Of a stretch of 64,000 bases of DNA, positions 34,433 to 43,375 are shown piece by piece. The translations under genes were made by a program, and so were the position numbers. Positions within the stretch are counted from its first letter, which is position 1, and every line of letters begins with the position of its first letter. The DNA comes from DTKD01 sp050948905 (GTDB lineage Bacteria > Armatimonadota > UBA5829): NCBI GenBank assembly GCA_050948905.1, contig JBMNES010000001.1:1116001-1180000 (forward strand), read 5' to 3'. Below the pieces are notes generated by a model. That model saw only the letters and a list, made by a program, of their open reading frames with translations. It was not told the DNA's origin and did not search any database.

Positions 34433-35166
34433 TCCCCTTCGTCGCCGATTAGCCCTGCCGCTTTCAGTATATTTTTATTCGCCGACCTGAACTCGTGTGA
34501 TATCTGTGAGAGCAGTTCCGCGACCACTTTTCTCTTCGTCTGATTCGCCACAGGGCAGTTGTTTTCGATCACCGGAAACCCACACGCCTTTGCGAATCGA
34601 GTGATGGACGCTTCTTTTATATATGCCAGAGGCCGAATCACCGTGAACCTGCCTCCGAAGTATTTCCGCTTATGAGCCATAGTCTCCAGCCTGCCCGATG
34701 CGAACAGATTCAGCAGCGCTGTGTGTGAAAAATCCTCCAAATGGTGCCCAAGCGCGACCTTATTGCAGCCGTGCGCCTCCGCGACTTCAAACAGGCTCCT
34801 GCGCCTGTTGCGGCCGCACCTCTCGCAGTCCATCGGCAACGGCTCCCCATCCGGCAGAATCAGATCAGTAGCCGCATACGGAACCCCTTCCTTGTCCAGC
34901 CAATCGACCAGTGCATCCGGAGGCTCGATATTCGACCCGCGCGCATCCCCTTTGATATGTGCCGCCATAAGCTCGAATTTGATCTCCCCTATCTGCTGCT
35001 GCCGCTTCAGCAGCCTTAGCAGCGATAAGCTATCTTTGCCGCCGGAGACTCCGACCAGCACACGATCATGCGGCTGAATCATATCGTGGTCTCTCAGCGC
35101 CTCGTTCAGCTTCTTGCCTAGATAACAGGCCAGCCTCTCCGATTCTGTTCTCCATCTTTTAGACAT
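34429..35166 (-). CDS. ttcA: tRNA 2-thiocytidine biosynthesis protein TtcA
   Basis: The 245-residue protein has the PP-loop ATPase motif VLVGVSGGKDSLSLLRLLKR near residue 40, the iron-sulfur cysteines in PMDCERCGRNRR near residue 112, ALGHHLEDFSHTALLNLFAS, and RPLAYIKEASI followed by ENNCPVA near residue 205. This set matches TtcA, which thiolates C32 of certain tRNAs. Other members of the TtcA/TtuA family act on other tRNA bases, so the exact target is less sure. It converges on the URO-D gene with a 4-bp overlap of stops. The start ATG at 35166 has only weak purine-rich upstream sequence. Confidence 0.88.
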   Translation of the reverse strand: MSKRWRTESERLACYLGKKLNEALRDHDMIQPHDRVLVGVSGGKDSLSLLRLLKRQQQIGEIKFELMAAHIKGDARGSNIEPPDALVDWLDKEGVPYAATDLILPDGEPLPMDCERCGRNRRRSLFEVAEAHGCNKVALGHHLEDFSHTALLNLFASGRLETMAHKRKYFGGRFTVIRPLAYIKEASITRFAKACGFPVIENNCPVANQTKRKVVAELLSQISHEFRSANKNILKAAGLIGDEGD

Positions 35167-35215
35167 AATCGAAATTAGGATAACACCTCAGCGAGTTCAT
35201 GTCACTTGAAACTTA

Positions 35216-35267
35216 TTACATAAATCTATCACGCATCAATACACTGTAATAGTATAGATTTACATAA
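35216..35267. promoter_or_regulatory. AT-rich inverted repeat upstream of the C39 gene (candidate operator)
   Basis: TTACATAAATCTAT (35216-35229) and ATAGATTTACATAA (35254-35267) are inverted copies matching at 12 of 14 positions, with a perfect 9-bp core and a 24-bp spacer. The repeat lies 50 bp upstream of the C39 promoter and might bind a regulator; it is also between two divergent genes. Confidence 0.35.
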
Positions 35268-35316
35268 TAAGCGGGCTGCCGGATAGTCTGATACTGCTGA
35301 TATTGCCATTTTGTCA

Positions 35317-35346
35317 TTGACTTTCGCCGGAACCTGAACATATACT
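35317..35346 (+). promoter_or_regulatory. Sigma-70 promoter of the giant C39 peptidase gene
   Basis: TTGACT at 35317-35322 and TATACT at 35341-35346, spaced by 18 bp. The predicted start near 35353 gives a 56-nt leader. Confidence 0.7.
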
Positions 35347-35408
35347 GAAGAATCTTTTAGTGTGCCTGTATTGCAATAGCTATCGATTATTTTGTGGGGG
35401 AGGAAGCA

Positions 35409-38400
35409 ATGCGTAAGCCTGTATCTTTGCTGGAGTTATGGCGCGCCGCTGCAAGGTGTAGCACTTTTTTGCTTTGTGCTGCATTTCTGTTGATGTGCGC
35501 TTCGTCTGTGTTTGCTCTGGTGGCAGAGGATGGATTGGTAATAGGAGATGAAGATCTACCTCAAGTAGGCGGAACTCCGCTGCCAGAGAAAAAACTCACG
35601 CCCGAGGAAATCGCCGCTGCAGAGGCCGAGGCGGAAGCCTCGTCGGTGGCGGCCAACTATGTCTATCCCGTTCCGTTATATGGTCAGTGTTGGAGCCCGT
35701 GGAGATATAATCAACTCGGCACCTGCAATCTCACCATCTGCGATGCGGGATGCGCGATGTGCAGCACGGCTATGGTTTTTTCATATCACGGTGTAAGTTG
35801 CGACCCAGCGTCACTTAACACCTGGTTAAGAAACAACGGAGGCTACTCAGGGGGCTGCAACCTTATCTGGAGTGTAGCCGCCAATTACTCCAGTAAGGTA
35901 AAGTTTGTGGCAAGCTATAACTGGAACACAGTGGCTGCCAATCTTACCATAGTCAATCAGCACCTTGATGAGGGCAAGCCGCTTGTGTGCGAGGTTCGCA
36001 ACAGCAGCGGCGGGATGCACTTTGTTACCATCACCGGGCGCAATGGTTCGACCTATTACATTAACGACCCCGGCTACGGCGACAGCACGACCCTCAACGC
36101 TCGTTACGGATCCCCGGCGGCTGCTTGTTACGGCATCCGCATTTATGACAAAACAGCTCCTCCTCCTCCGACCTGGAACGCGACTTACGTCAATCAGTCG
36201 TATCCGTCTACCATGACCGCAGGAGAAACCGCAGTTGTATGGGCGGAGTTTAAGAACACGGGCACCGGAACCTGGACACACAGCGCTACCTGCATAGGCA
36301 CCTCCAGCCCGGCCAACCGCGTTAGCCCGTTCTACAACTCGGCAAACTGGATCAACAATACCAGACCTTCCGATGTAGACCAAACCTCTGTGGCAACTAA
36401 TCAGACTGGACGGTTTTCATTTATCCTTAAAGCTCCGGCCACGCCGGGTACCTATACCGAAAAGTATAAACTGGTGCAGAGCAACTCGACCTGGTTTGGG
36501 CCGGAGATCACGTGGACAATTACTGTCAAGGCGGCTACGGGCAATATAACCGGCACCGTTCGCAATTCATATAATAACGATCCGGTGTCGGGTGCGACTG
36601 TCGCAGTAACCGGCGGACCGACGGCTACTACCAACGCTTCCGGCGTGTATACAATTTCGGGCCTTGCGCCCGGCGCAAAGACGCTGACCGTCAGCAGGGC
36701 AGGTTTTGAGACCCAGACCGCAAACGTCACTGTGACGGCAGGGGCGACTGCAACTCAAAACTTCACACTTATCTCAACAGATAAGACAGCGCCGACTGTT
36801 CCGACAAACCTGACCGCTAACGCGACGTCTCCGAGCCAGATTAATTTGGCCTGGTCGGCGTCGACGGACTCCGGCGGGGCTGGTTTGGCTGGATATATAG
36901 TCTACCGGGGCAGTTCTGAGATTGGTCGTACGACTTCAACTTCGTATTCGGATAATGGCCTGACATCGAACACCAGTTATAGCTATACTGTCAAAGCCTA
37001 TGACAACGCTGGCAACATCTCAGGCGCATCGAACACGGCGACTGCCACAACCCAGATAGCGGCCGTCCCGATCTTCCAGGACGGGTTTGCTAATTTGAAC
37101 TATTGGCAGGCGCTGGTCGAGGGCTCAATGCCCGCCCCTAACCCGGCAGTGCTTGTGGATGATAACCACAATCACGCTCAGTTCCCGGGTGTTAAGGCGA
37201 TCAAAACCGTGGATAACGCCAATGGCTCGCAGGGCTGTTTGACTGGTCACACATTCGACATACCGTTTGGCGCAGCCAAGTTCGAAAGCTGGTTCTTTGA
37301 CGGTTCCGGCCTTGGATATATCGGTCAGTTCGAGGAAGGTATTGAGGGCTGGGCAGGTTTGCCGAACTCCTGGGCTGTCTTTGATACGATCTCAGGCGGC
37401 ACCAGCGGTAAGTGCCTGCGAATTAAGGACGGCGGATGGCAGGGCGGCGCTTTTAAAGAGTTCACCAGCGGTTTTGCCGTGGGTGAGGCCTATACGCTTA
37501 AACTGAGCATGAGACTAGCCAACGAAGGCACCTGGGGCACTGCTCCATACATCTTCGTCAAGTTCCTGAACAGTTCCGGTGGCGTCATCGGCTCCGAGAA
37601 CACCAAGGCTATCACACTGGACAATGCGTGGCATACATATACCCTGACCGGCGCCGTGCCTTCTGGCGCAACAAAAATACAAATCGGCCAGAATATGTAT
37701 CTCAATGCCACCAAAGATTACTATTACTATATGGACGATGTCTCGTTCATCACTTCGACCGATGTCAAAGCGCGCAGCAGCAGGCAGGGCTTGCAGGTGC
37801 GATGTGTGGATAGTAATGGTTCTCCTAAGGCTATCTATTTCCTCGGCACTTACAACGCTTCCCCTGGCTCGCTTGGCTCTTACAGCGGCGGTTACTACAA
37901 GGTCTGTGGGACTGGTTGCACAGGCTGGTATTGGCCGCTTGCAAACTGCAAGGAGCGCACACCGGGATGGCATAAGTTCACCATAGACTTCACACCATAC
38001 ACGGGCGCCGGCAACGAGGTTAAGTACTATATTGACGGCACGCTGGTCGGCTCTGTTGAGAGGACCCCGGATACGCAGGATATCGGCCTGAATATGGTTG
38101 CTTACGGCTTCCACTATCGGGTCAATAACCCGGGCTGGTTCGACGACTGTGCGATGTATGCTGCTCCTCCGGTTGCGCCGGTTATGGGCGCGGCCCAGAC
38201 TCTGTCTACCACTTCCATTCGATGGAAGGTAACTGACAAATCCAATAACGAGATCGGGTTCAAGGTGGTTAACGCGGCCCAGGCTATCGTCGCCTCAGCG
38301 CCTGTTGCCAACGGCTCCGGCAGCGTGGTTAACATGGACGAGACAGGCCTTGTTCCGAACACGGCTTATACTCGAACGGCCAAGGCATTTAACGGTTCAC

Positions 38401-39362
38401 TCGACAGCTCGCCGACTGCGGCAGCTACCAGGTGGACACTGTCCGTTCCGCCGAGCAAGTCTAACGTGACCAGTAACCGTGCGGAGGGCTCTACTTCCGC
38501 ATCGCCTGACATTACGTTTACCGCGGTCGGCGGTTTCAAGAGCGGAACGTTGGCCAAATATCTCTACGCCTGGGACACCAGCCCGACTCATACCTGGACT
38601 GGCTCTGAGGAGGTTTGGGATTCTGGTGATCTGATTCTCGAAGCCCCTGCGACAGGTCAATATTACCTGCACGTCAAGGGCTACAACGGTGAGAACGTCG
38701 AAAACGGCGCTCTTGACCTTGGACCTTACGGCTATCAGGCTACTCCTGAAGCCAGTAAGATCAGCGACCTTTGGCCTCTTGAGGACGGTGAGGTTCGCTG
38801 GCTGCACGGCAAGATCGTCACTGCTAAGGTTGACGGTGGGTTCTATATGGAGGAATCCGACCGGACTGCTGGCGTGCTGGTTATCTCTAACGCCAGCGTG
38901 CAACCTGGCGACATAGTGAACGTGGAAGGCACACTTGGCCTTAACGATTCCGGCTCTCAGAGGCTGTTGACCGCATCTTACGTTGAGAAGGACGGCACTG
39001 CCGCTGTTCCTGGTGCGCTGTTTATGGTCACCAGGTCGGTTGGTGGTGAATCTCCGTCCGAGTTCACCCCTGGCTCGACTCTGACAAATGGCCTGTATAA
39101 CGTCGGCTTGCTGGCCAGATTGTCTGGTCAGGTTGTGAGCAGGGATATATCCGACCCTCAGAACAAAGTCTTCTACCTCGACGACGGCGCTAAAGTCAGC
39201 GACGGTAACCAAGGCTTTGGCATTCTGGTTCGGTGTGGCAGTGTGACGCCGCCTGCAAACGGCATGGTAGCTGTGACAGGTGTAATCACTCTCGAAGCGA
39301 TCGGCAAGAATTATGTTCCGGTGCTGGTCATTCGAGACGAGAGCGACCTTTCTCAGCCATAA
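35409..39362 (+). CDS. Giant secreted C39-family cysteine peptidase, multimodular
   Basis: The 1317-residue protein has a signal peptide (residues 1-37) and a C39-like papain-fold domain (about 83-247): the oxyanion Gln in VPLYGQCW, the nucleophile Cys in GCAMCSTAMVFSYHG, His in GGMHFVTITG and Asp in YYINDPGYG. Then a Nbr1/CARDB-like Ig domain (254-375), a carboxypeptidase-regulatory-like domain (378-456), a fibronectin domain (458-552), a LamG-like fold apparently interrupted by a carbohydrate-binding module (560-915), a fibronectin-like domain (922-1010), a module with THTWTGSEEVW and YYLHVKGYN (1017-1115), and the OB-like C-terminus (1116-1317) shared with the GHL10 proteins. GGGGGAGG lies 5 nt before the ATG at 35409. 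Confidence 0.87.
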   Translation: MRKPVSLLELWRAAARCSTFLLCAAFLLMCASSVFALVAEDGLVIGDEDLPQVGGTPLPEKKLTPEEIAAAEAEAEASSVAANYVYPVPLYGQCWSPWRYNQLGTCNLTICDAGCAMCSTAMVFSYHGVSCDPASLNTWLRNNGGYSGGCNLIWSVAANYSSKVKFVASYNWNTVAANLTIVNQHLDEGKPLVCEVRNSSGGMHFVTITGRNGSTYYINDPGYGDSTTLNARYGSPAAACYGIRIYDKTAPPPPTWNATYVNQSYPSTMTAGETAVVWAEFKNTGTGTWTHSATCIGTSSPANRVSPFYNSANWINNTRPSDVDQTSVATNQTGRFSFILKAPATPGTYTEKYKLVQSNSTWFGPEITWTITVKAATGNITGTVRNSYNNDPVSGATVAVTGGPTATTNASGVYTISGLAPGAKTLTVSRAGFETQTANVTVTAGATATQNFTLISTDKTAPTVPTNLTANATSPSQINLAWSASTDSGGAGLAGYIVYRGSSEIGRTTSTSYSDNGLTSNTSYSYTVKAYDNAGNISGASNTATATTQIAAVPIFQDGFANLNYWQALVEGSMPAPNPAVLVDDNHNHAQFPGVKAIKTVDNANGSQGCLTGHTFDIPFGAAKFESWFFDGSGLGYIGQFEEGIEGWAGLPNSWAVFDTISGGTSGKCLRIKDGGWQGGAFKEFTSGFAVGEAYTLKLSMRLANEGTWGTAPYIFVKFLNSSGGVIGSENTKAITLDNAWHTYTLTGAVPSGATKIQIGQNMYLNATKDYYYYMDDVSFITSTDVKARSSRQGLQVRCVDSNGSPKAIYFLGTYNASPGSLGSYSGGYYKVCGTGCTGWYWPLANCKERTPGWHKFTIDFTPYTGAGNEVKYYIDGTLVGSVERTPDTQDIGLNMVAYGFHYRVNNPGWFDDCAMYAAPPVAPVMGAAQTLSTTSIRWKVTDKSNNEIGFKVVNAAQAIVASAPVANGSGSVVNMDETGLVPNTAYTRTAKAFNGSLDSSPTAAATRWTLSVPPSKSNVTSNRAEGSTSASPDITFTAVGGFKSGTLAKYLYAWDTSPTHTWTGSEEVWDSGDLILEAPATGQYYLHVKGYNGENVENGALDLGPYGYQATPEASKISDLWPLEDGEVRWLHGKIVTAKVDGGFYMEESDRTAGVLVISNASVQPGDIVNVEGTLGLNDSGSQRLLTASYVEKDGTAAVPGALFMVTRSVGGESPSEFTPGSTLTNGLYNVGLLARLSGQVVSRDISDPQNKVFYLDDGAKVSDGNQGFGILVRCGSVTPPANGMVAVTGVITLEAIGKNYVPVLVIRDESDLSQP

Positions 39363-39389
39363 TTTAATAGAGACAGAAAGCAATTCCCA

Positions 39390-39431
39390 CGGCCCGGATC
39401 GGCATTAAGACTTGATCCGGGCCGGTTTTTT
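39390..39431 (+). terminator. Rho-independent terminator after the C39 gene
   Basis: CGGCCCGGATC pairs with GATCCGGGCCG (11-bp perfect stem, 13-nt loop), followed by GTTTTTT. Confidence 0.88.
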
Positions 39432-39489
39432 GGCATAATAGAAATAAGATCGAGCTACAAACGGCTGTTGATTTGAAAGGTAAATGGAA

Positions 39490-40098
39490 ATGGATTTCGT
39501 GTTATCTGAGCAGGAGGTTCGGGTTCTCGGCTCACTCGTCGAAAAGGAAGCGACTACCCCGGAGTATTATCCTCTAACTCTAAACTCGCTGGTGCTGGCG
39601 TGCAATCAAAAGACGAACCGTGACCCGGTGGTTTCATACGACGAGGACGAGGTGCGAGAGGCGCTGGACAGCCTTATTGAGAAGGACCTGGTGATAGTCT
39701 GCGACCGCAAAGACAGCCGGGTGCTGAAATATGATAATTATATGGCCGATAAACTCGGGCTGACGGCTGCGGAAAATGCAGTTATGTGCGTTTTGATGCT
39801 GCGCGGAGCGCAGACCCCTGGCGAGATAAGGCAGCGCACCGAGCGCATTCATTCATTTGACGAGCTATCCGAAGTCGAGCAGATACTTGAGGGCCTGGCC
39901 TCAAAGGAATCTCCGATGGTCGCCCGGCTGCCACGCAGCCCCGGTCATAAGGAGAATAGATATGTTCATCTGCTCAGCGGCGCGTCAGCCGAGGTCGAAA
40001 CCGCGCCCGAAAGCCTGCGAGACCGTGTCGAGCTACTCGAAGCGCAAGTAGAGGCTCTGATGCAGGAGTTCGCCGAGTTCAAAAAGCAGTTCGAGTGA
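39490..40098 (+). CDS. YceH-family (DUF480) protein
   Basis: The 202-residue protein matches the YceH/DUF480 family of two winged-helix domains: FVLSEQEVRVLGSLVEKEAT, then TPEYYPLTLNSLVLACNQKT containing the family signature, and LTAAENAVMCVLMLRGAQTP in the second domain. A C-terminal coiled-coil-like helix ends the protein. The family's role is not settled; a nucleic-acid-binding or regulatory role is likely. AAAGG lies 9-10 nt before the ATG at 39490, while an ATG two codons upstream is too close to it. The stop converges on the ABC operon with 1 bp between. Confidence 0.85.
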   Translation: MDFVLSEQEVRVLGSLVEKEATTPEYYPLTLNSLVLACNQKTNRDPVVSYDEDEVREALDSLIEKDLVIVCDRKDSRVLKYDNYMADKLGLTAAENAVMCVLMLRGAQTPGEIRQRTERIHSFDELSEVEQILEGLASKESPMVARLPRSPGHKENRYVHLLSGASAEVETAPESLRDRVELLEAQVEALMQEFAEFKKQFE

Positions 40099-40099
40099 T

Positions 40100-40969
40100 C
40101 TAGCCTTTTAACGCGCCCGCAGTCAGGCCTTCGGTGATCTGCCGCTGGAAGATCAGATACACGATCAGAGTCGGCAGCATAACCACTACCAGCCCAGCAA
40201 ACAGCGCGCCCCAGTTGGCCTGATAATGCTCGACCATAAGCAGGTTCTGAATGCCCAGCGGCAAAGTGCGCAGGCTCTCTTTGGATATAATCACCAACGC
40301 CAGCGGGAACTCGTTCCAGATGCCGAAGAAGTTGAATATACCGGCTGCAATCAAGCCCGGCTTCGCCAGCGGCAGCATAATCCGCCAGAATACCGTGAAG
40401 CTGGAGCAGCCGTCTATCATCCCTGCCTCGGCAAGCTCATGCGGCAGCGTCTTAAAGAACCCGGTCAGAACAAATATCGTAAATGACAGAGAATAGGCCA
40501 CATACACCGTGATCAGGCCGTAGTAGTTGTCCAGCATACCGAGGTTCGCCAGCAGCAGATAAAGCGGCACGATTCCGAGAAACACCGGAAACATCATCCC
40601 GCTCATAAAGACCGCAGACATCGCGTCTCTGCCTTTGAACGTAAACCTTGCGAGCGCGTAGGCAGCCATCGCCCCGATAAACAGGATAAAGAACATAGAC
40701 AGCACGGTTACAAAGACGCTGTTGCCGAAACATTCACCGACTTTGGCCCCGTGCCACGCTTCTGAAAAATTGCTCCATTGCAAGACTTTCGGAAGCGACC
40801 ACGGGTGTTCAAATATCTCGGTGGAATCTTTTAGAGACGCGAACAGCAGCCACAGCATCGGGTAGATGACGATCGCCGAGTAGATGATAAGCACTACCTG
40901 CAAAAGTCCGCTTCTGATCGGAGTTCGTTTTGAACGGGAGGCTTTTTTGTGTTTCTTATCGATCACCAT
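40100..40969 (-). CDS. Sugar ABC transporter permease, MalG-like
   Basis: The 289-residue protein has six predicted membrane helices and the permease EAA loop near residue 190 (ELAEAGMIDGCSSFTVFWRI, then MLPLAKPG), which docks to the ATPase. It is the second permease of a carbohydrate uptake-1 (CUT1) transporter. Its ATG overlaps the stop of the upstream permease (TAATG), so the two are translated together. A basic N-terminus (DKKHKKASRSKRT) is cytoplasmic. The substrate cannot be read from the sequence, but neighbours in the window suggest an oligosaccharide or plant sugar. Confidence 0.9.
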   Translation of the reverse strand: MVIDKKHKKASRSKRTPIRSGLLQVVLIIYSAIVIYPMLWLLFASLKDSTEIFEHPWSLPKVLQWSNFSEAWHGAKVGECFGNSVFVTVLSMFFILFIGAMAAYALARFTFKGRDAMSAVFMSGMMFPVFLGIVPLYLLLANLGMLDNYYGLITVYVAYSLSFTIFVLTGFFKTLPHELAEAGMIDGCSSFTVFWRIMLPLAKPGLIAAGIFNFFGIWNEFPLALVIISKESLRTLPLGIQNLLMVEHYQANWGALFAGLVVVMLPTLIVYLIFQRQITEGLTAGALKG

Positions 40970-41892
40970 TACAGTTCCACCGCCTCTCGTCTCATCAGCC
41001 GCAGCGAGCCTAACGATATGGTAAATATAAGCACAAAGACCACCACCCCGATTGCCGTCGCATAGCCGAAGTCGCTCTCGCTGAACGCCTTTTGATATAG
41101 ATAAGTCAGCAGTGTATGTGTGTGCTCGGTGGGGTTGGAGTCGGTCATCACATAGACAAGCCCGAAGATGTTTATGGTGTTAATGATCAGATATACGATA
41201 GCCAGCTTCAAAATATCCCACACCAGCGGGATTGTGATGCCGATGAACTGCTGCCAGCTTCCGGCTCCGTCGATTGAAGCAGCTTCGTAGTATGAGTTTG
41301 GAATACTCTGTATGCCCGCCAGCAGAAGCACTATATAAAACCCCAAACCATACCATATACTGGTCACAATCATACATATAAGCGCGGTATTAGGCTCGCC
41401 GAGCCAACCGTTCTGCGGGGGTTTTATCCCCATGCCCTGCACAACCAGATTCAATATGCCGAATTGCGGGTGATATACAAACGACCACAGCACAGCCACC
41501 GCCACGACGGAGATCATATTAGGAAATAGAAAAACCGCTCTATAAGTCCCCGATCCCCAGACTTTTCTGCTGAGCACACTGCCGAAAAATAGCGCCAGCG
41601 GGATTACCACGACCAGTGAAATCAGCATAAACTCGAAGTTGTGCAGCAGCGCTTTCCAGAACAACGGGTCTCTCGGCACCATCTGGCCGCCGGACGACTC
41701 GAATCCCAGCAGTTTTTGGAAGTTCGCTAAGCCGACAAACTGCCGGTTCTGCGATATCCCGCTCCACTTGAACATGGCTATATAAAACGCCTGCACCATC
41801 GGAAACAGGAAAAACACCGTGTATAACACAACGGCCGGGGTCAGAAACAGTATGAGGGTTTTAAATTTATCGCGGTTGGCTACTGAACTCAT
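40969..41892 (-). CDS. Sugar ABC transporter permease, MalF-like
   Basis: The 307-residue protein has six predicted membrane helices, an N-terminal hydrophobic segment (LILFLTPAVVLYTVFFLFPM) and the EAA loop near residue 220 (YYEAASIDGAGSWQQFIGIT). It pairs with the MalG-like permease encoded immediately downstream. It lies 100 bp after the solute-binding protein gene, with a strong hairpin between, a common layout that keeps the binding protein more abundant than the permeases. No ATPase gene follows, so a shared MsmK/MalK-type ATPase encoded elsewhere is probably used. Confidence 0.9.
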   Translation of the reverse strand: MSSVANRDKFKTLILFLTPAVVLYTVFFLFPMVQAFYIAMFKWSGISQNRQFVGLANFQKLLGFESSGGQMVPRDPLFWKALLHNFEFMLISLVVVIPLALFFGSVLSRKVWGSGTYRAVFLFPNMISVVAVAVLWSFVYHPQFGILNLVVQGMGIKPPQNGWLGEPNTALICMIVTSIWYGLGFYIVLLLAGIQSIPNSYYEAASIDGAGSWQQFIGITIPLVWDILKLAIVYLIINTINIFGLVYVMTDSNPTEHTHTLLTYLYQKAFSESDFGYATAIGVVVFVLIFTISLGSLRLMRREAVEL

Positions 41893-41948
41893 CTTATGTT
41901 ATATGATACACTCTCTCGACGAGGTTGTGGGAGATTTCTATGAAATAT

Positions 41949-41978
41949 ACACCGGGGCATCCTTTCGCGCCCCGGTGT
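41949..41978 (-). other. Intercistronic hairpin between binding protein and permease genes
   Basis: ACACCGGGGC and GCCCCGGTGT form a 10-bp perfect stem around a 10-nt loop. Read on the minus strand it is followed by only a few T. It likely acts as a partial terminator or RNA-stability element. Confidence 0.6.
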
Positions 41979-41992
41979 AACGCAAAACTCGA

Positions 41993-43312
41993 CTATTCGG
42001 CCTTATGCTTAGGAATGGAGTTGTCCTTTCGGCAAGTCTCAGCCGCCTTTTCCATTCTATCCACAAACTGCTGCGGAGTCGAACGGCCGTTTAGCAGGGA
42101 GGACATAGCTTCCTGTATCTCCTTGCCCATAGTTCGATACCAGTCGCCGTAGTCCGTGCCGTAGGTAGTGGTGGCAGCGTTCATATACTTCGCCGGCGCC
42201 ACCAAAGTCGGTGGCAAATCGACCTCGTCGCTGCCTTTTATGGACATAAGAGTGTTCTTCTGAACGATGAACTTTTTGGCCATCTCCTGAGAGGTCATGA
42301 ACTTAAAGAAATCCGCCGCCACATCAGGATGCTTAGCGGCTTTAGGGATAATCCAGGTCTCAACGCCGCACAATACCACCGAAGGATCACCTTTGCCGCC
42401 AGCAATCACCGGCGGGTTGAAATACTCCATGTGGAAAGTCGACGGCATCTGCATTTTCATCTCCGAGCCGAGCCACGTCCCGCACGGGATCATCGCCGCC
42501 CTGCCGAGTACGAATTCCATCTGGCTCTCGGTGTGGCTCATCCCCATAGCGCCCTTCTGGAAGTAGCCCTTGTCACGCAGTTCTGCGATCATCTCCGCCG
42601 CTTTCAGGAACGCCGGAGCTTTCCAAGCGCCCGGTTTCAGGTTTTCAGCGTCGTAAAAACCCTGCAAACCACCTGCGCTGATAGCCCACGGGAAGAAGAA
42701 GCCCTGCAGCATATACTGCGGATATTTGCCCTGGAAGGTGATCGGCGCGATACCGGCCTTTTTGATCTTCTCGCACAGCACCAGCAGTTCGTCGTAGGTC
42801 TTCGGCGGCGTCCATCCGTGTTTCTTGAACATATCCACGTTATACCACCAGCCGAAGATGTTGTTATTAAACGGCATTATATAGTAATGGCCGTTATATT
42901 TTCCCTTGTCCAGAAGCGACGGATAAAACGTCTCTTTCCAGGTTTTGTCGGAGCCGTAGGCCTTGGTTTCGAGATATTTGTCCATCTCCAAAACCTGCCC
43001 ATCCACGACCATCGCCCACACGTCCATATCCCATCCCGGCCAGGTCAGATCCGGCACATCGCCACGCACGAATCTCGGACGCAGTTGCTCCCATACGCGA
43101 GGGTTGCCCCACAGATTGATCTTCACATTGGGGTGCTGCTTTTCGTATTCACGAGCCGCATATTCGAAGAAGTCCAGACCGAACCCGCCCTGAAAAGATG
43201 CTACCTCGATCTCGATTTTGCCGTCGGCTGTTTTACCGGCGCCGGATTTGTCGCCGCAGCCCGTAATCATAAGGGCAAACAACGCTATAATAATAATGAG
43301 AATGTTACGCAT
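41993..43312 (-). CDS. Extracellular sugar-binding lipoprotein of an ABC transporter (family 1)
   Basis: The 439-residue protein has a lipoprotein signal: MRNILIIIIALFALMITGC, with Cys19 as the lipidation site. The mature part matches family 1 solute-binding proteins, with an Asn/Trp-rich ligand cleft: KINLWGNPRVWEQLRPRFVR, YIMPFNNNIFGWWYNVDMFK and ETWIIPKAAKHPDVAADFFK. The ATG at 43312 is set by GGAGG 8 nt upstream; longer forms would hide the signal peptide. A good promoter lies at 43347-43375. In an organism with an outer membrane it sits in the periplasm, bound to a membrane. Confidence 0.9.
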   Translation of the reverse strand: MRNILIIIIALFALMITGCGDKSGAGKTADGKIEIEVASFQGGFGLDFFEYAAREYEKQHPNVKINLWGNPRVWEQLRPRFVRGDVPDLTWPGWDMDVWAMVVDGQVLEMDKYLETKAYGSDKTWKETFYPSLLDKGKYNGHYYIMPFNNNIFGWWYNVDMFKKHGWTPPKTYDELLVLCEKIKKAGIAPITFQGKYPQYMLQGFFFPWAISAGGLQGFYDAENLKPGAWKAPAFLKAAEMIAELRDKGYFQKGAMGMSHTESQMEFVLGRAAMIPCGTWLGSEMKMQMPSTFHMEYFNPPVIAGGKGDPSVVLCGVETWIIPKAAKHPDVAADFFKFMTSQEMAKKFIVQKNTLMSIKGSDEVDLPPTLVAPAKYMNAATTTYGTDYGDWYRTMGKEIQEAMSSLLNGRSTPQQFVDRMEKAAETCRKDNSIPKHKAE

Positions 43313-43346
43313 TAACTCTGCCTCCGGGACATTTTTGACCAGAGGT

Positions 43347-43375
43347 AGAGTATCACAGATGGGGTATACAGTCAA
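43347..43375 (-). promoter_or_regulatory. Promoter of the ABC transporter operon
   Basis: On the minus strand: TTGACT (43375-43370), a 17-bp spacer and TACTCT (43352-43347). Transcription should start near 43340, about 28 nt before the ATG at 43312. Confidence 0.65.

Noticed and set aside
42329..43315. A 328-codon plus-strand frame opposite the sugar-binding protein gene
   Set aside because: Shadow; its His/Arg-rich composition is typical of an antisense frame.
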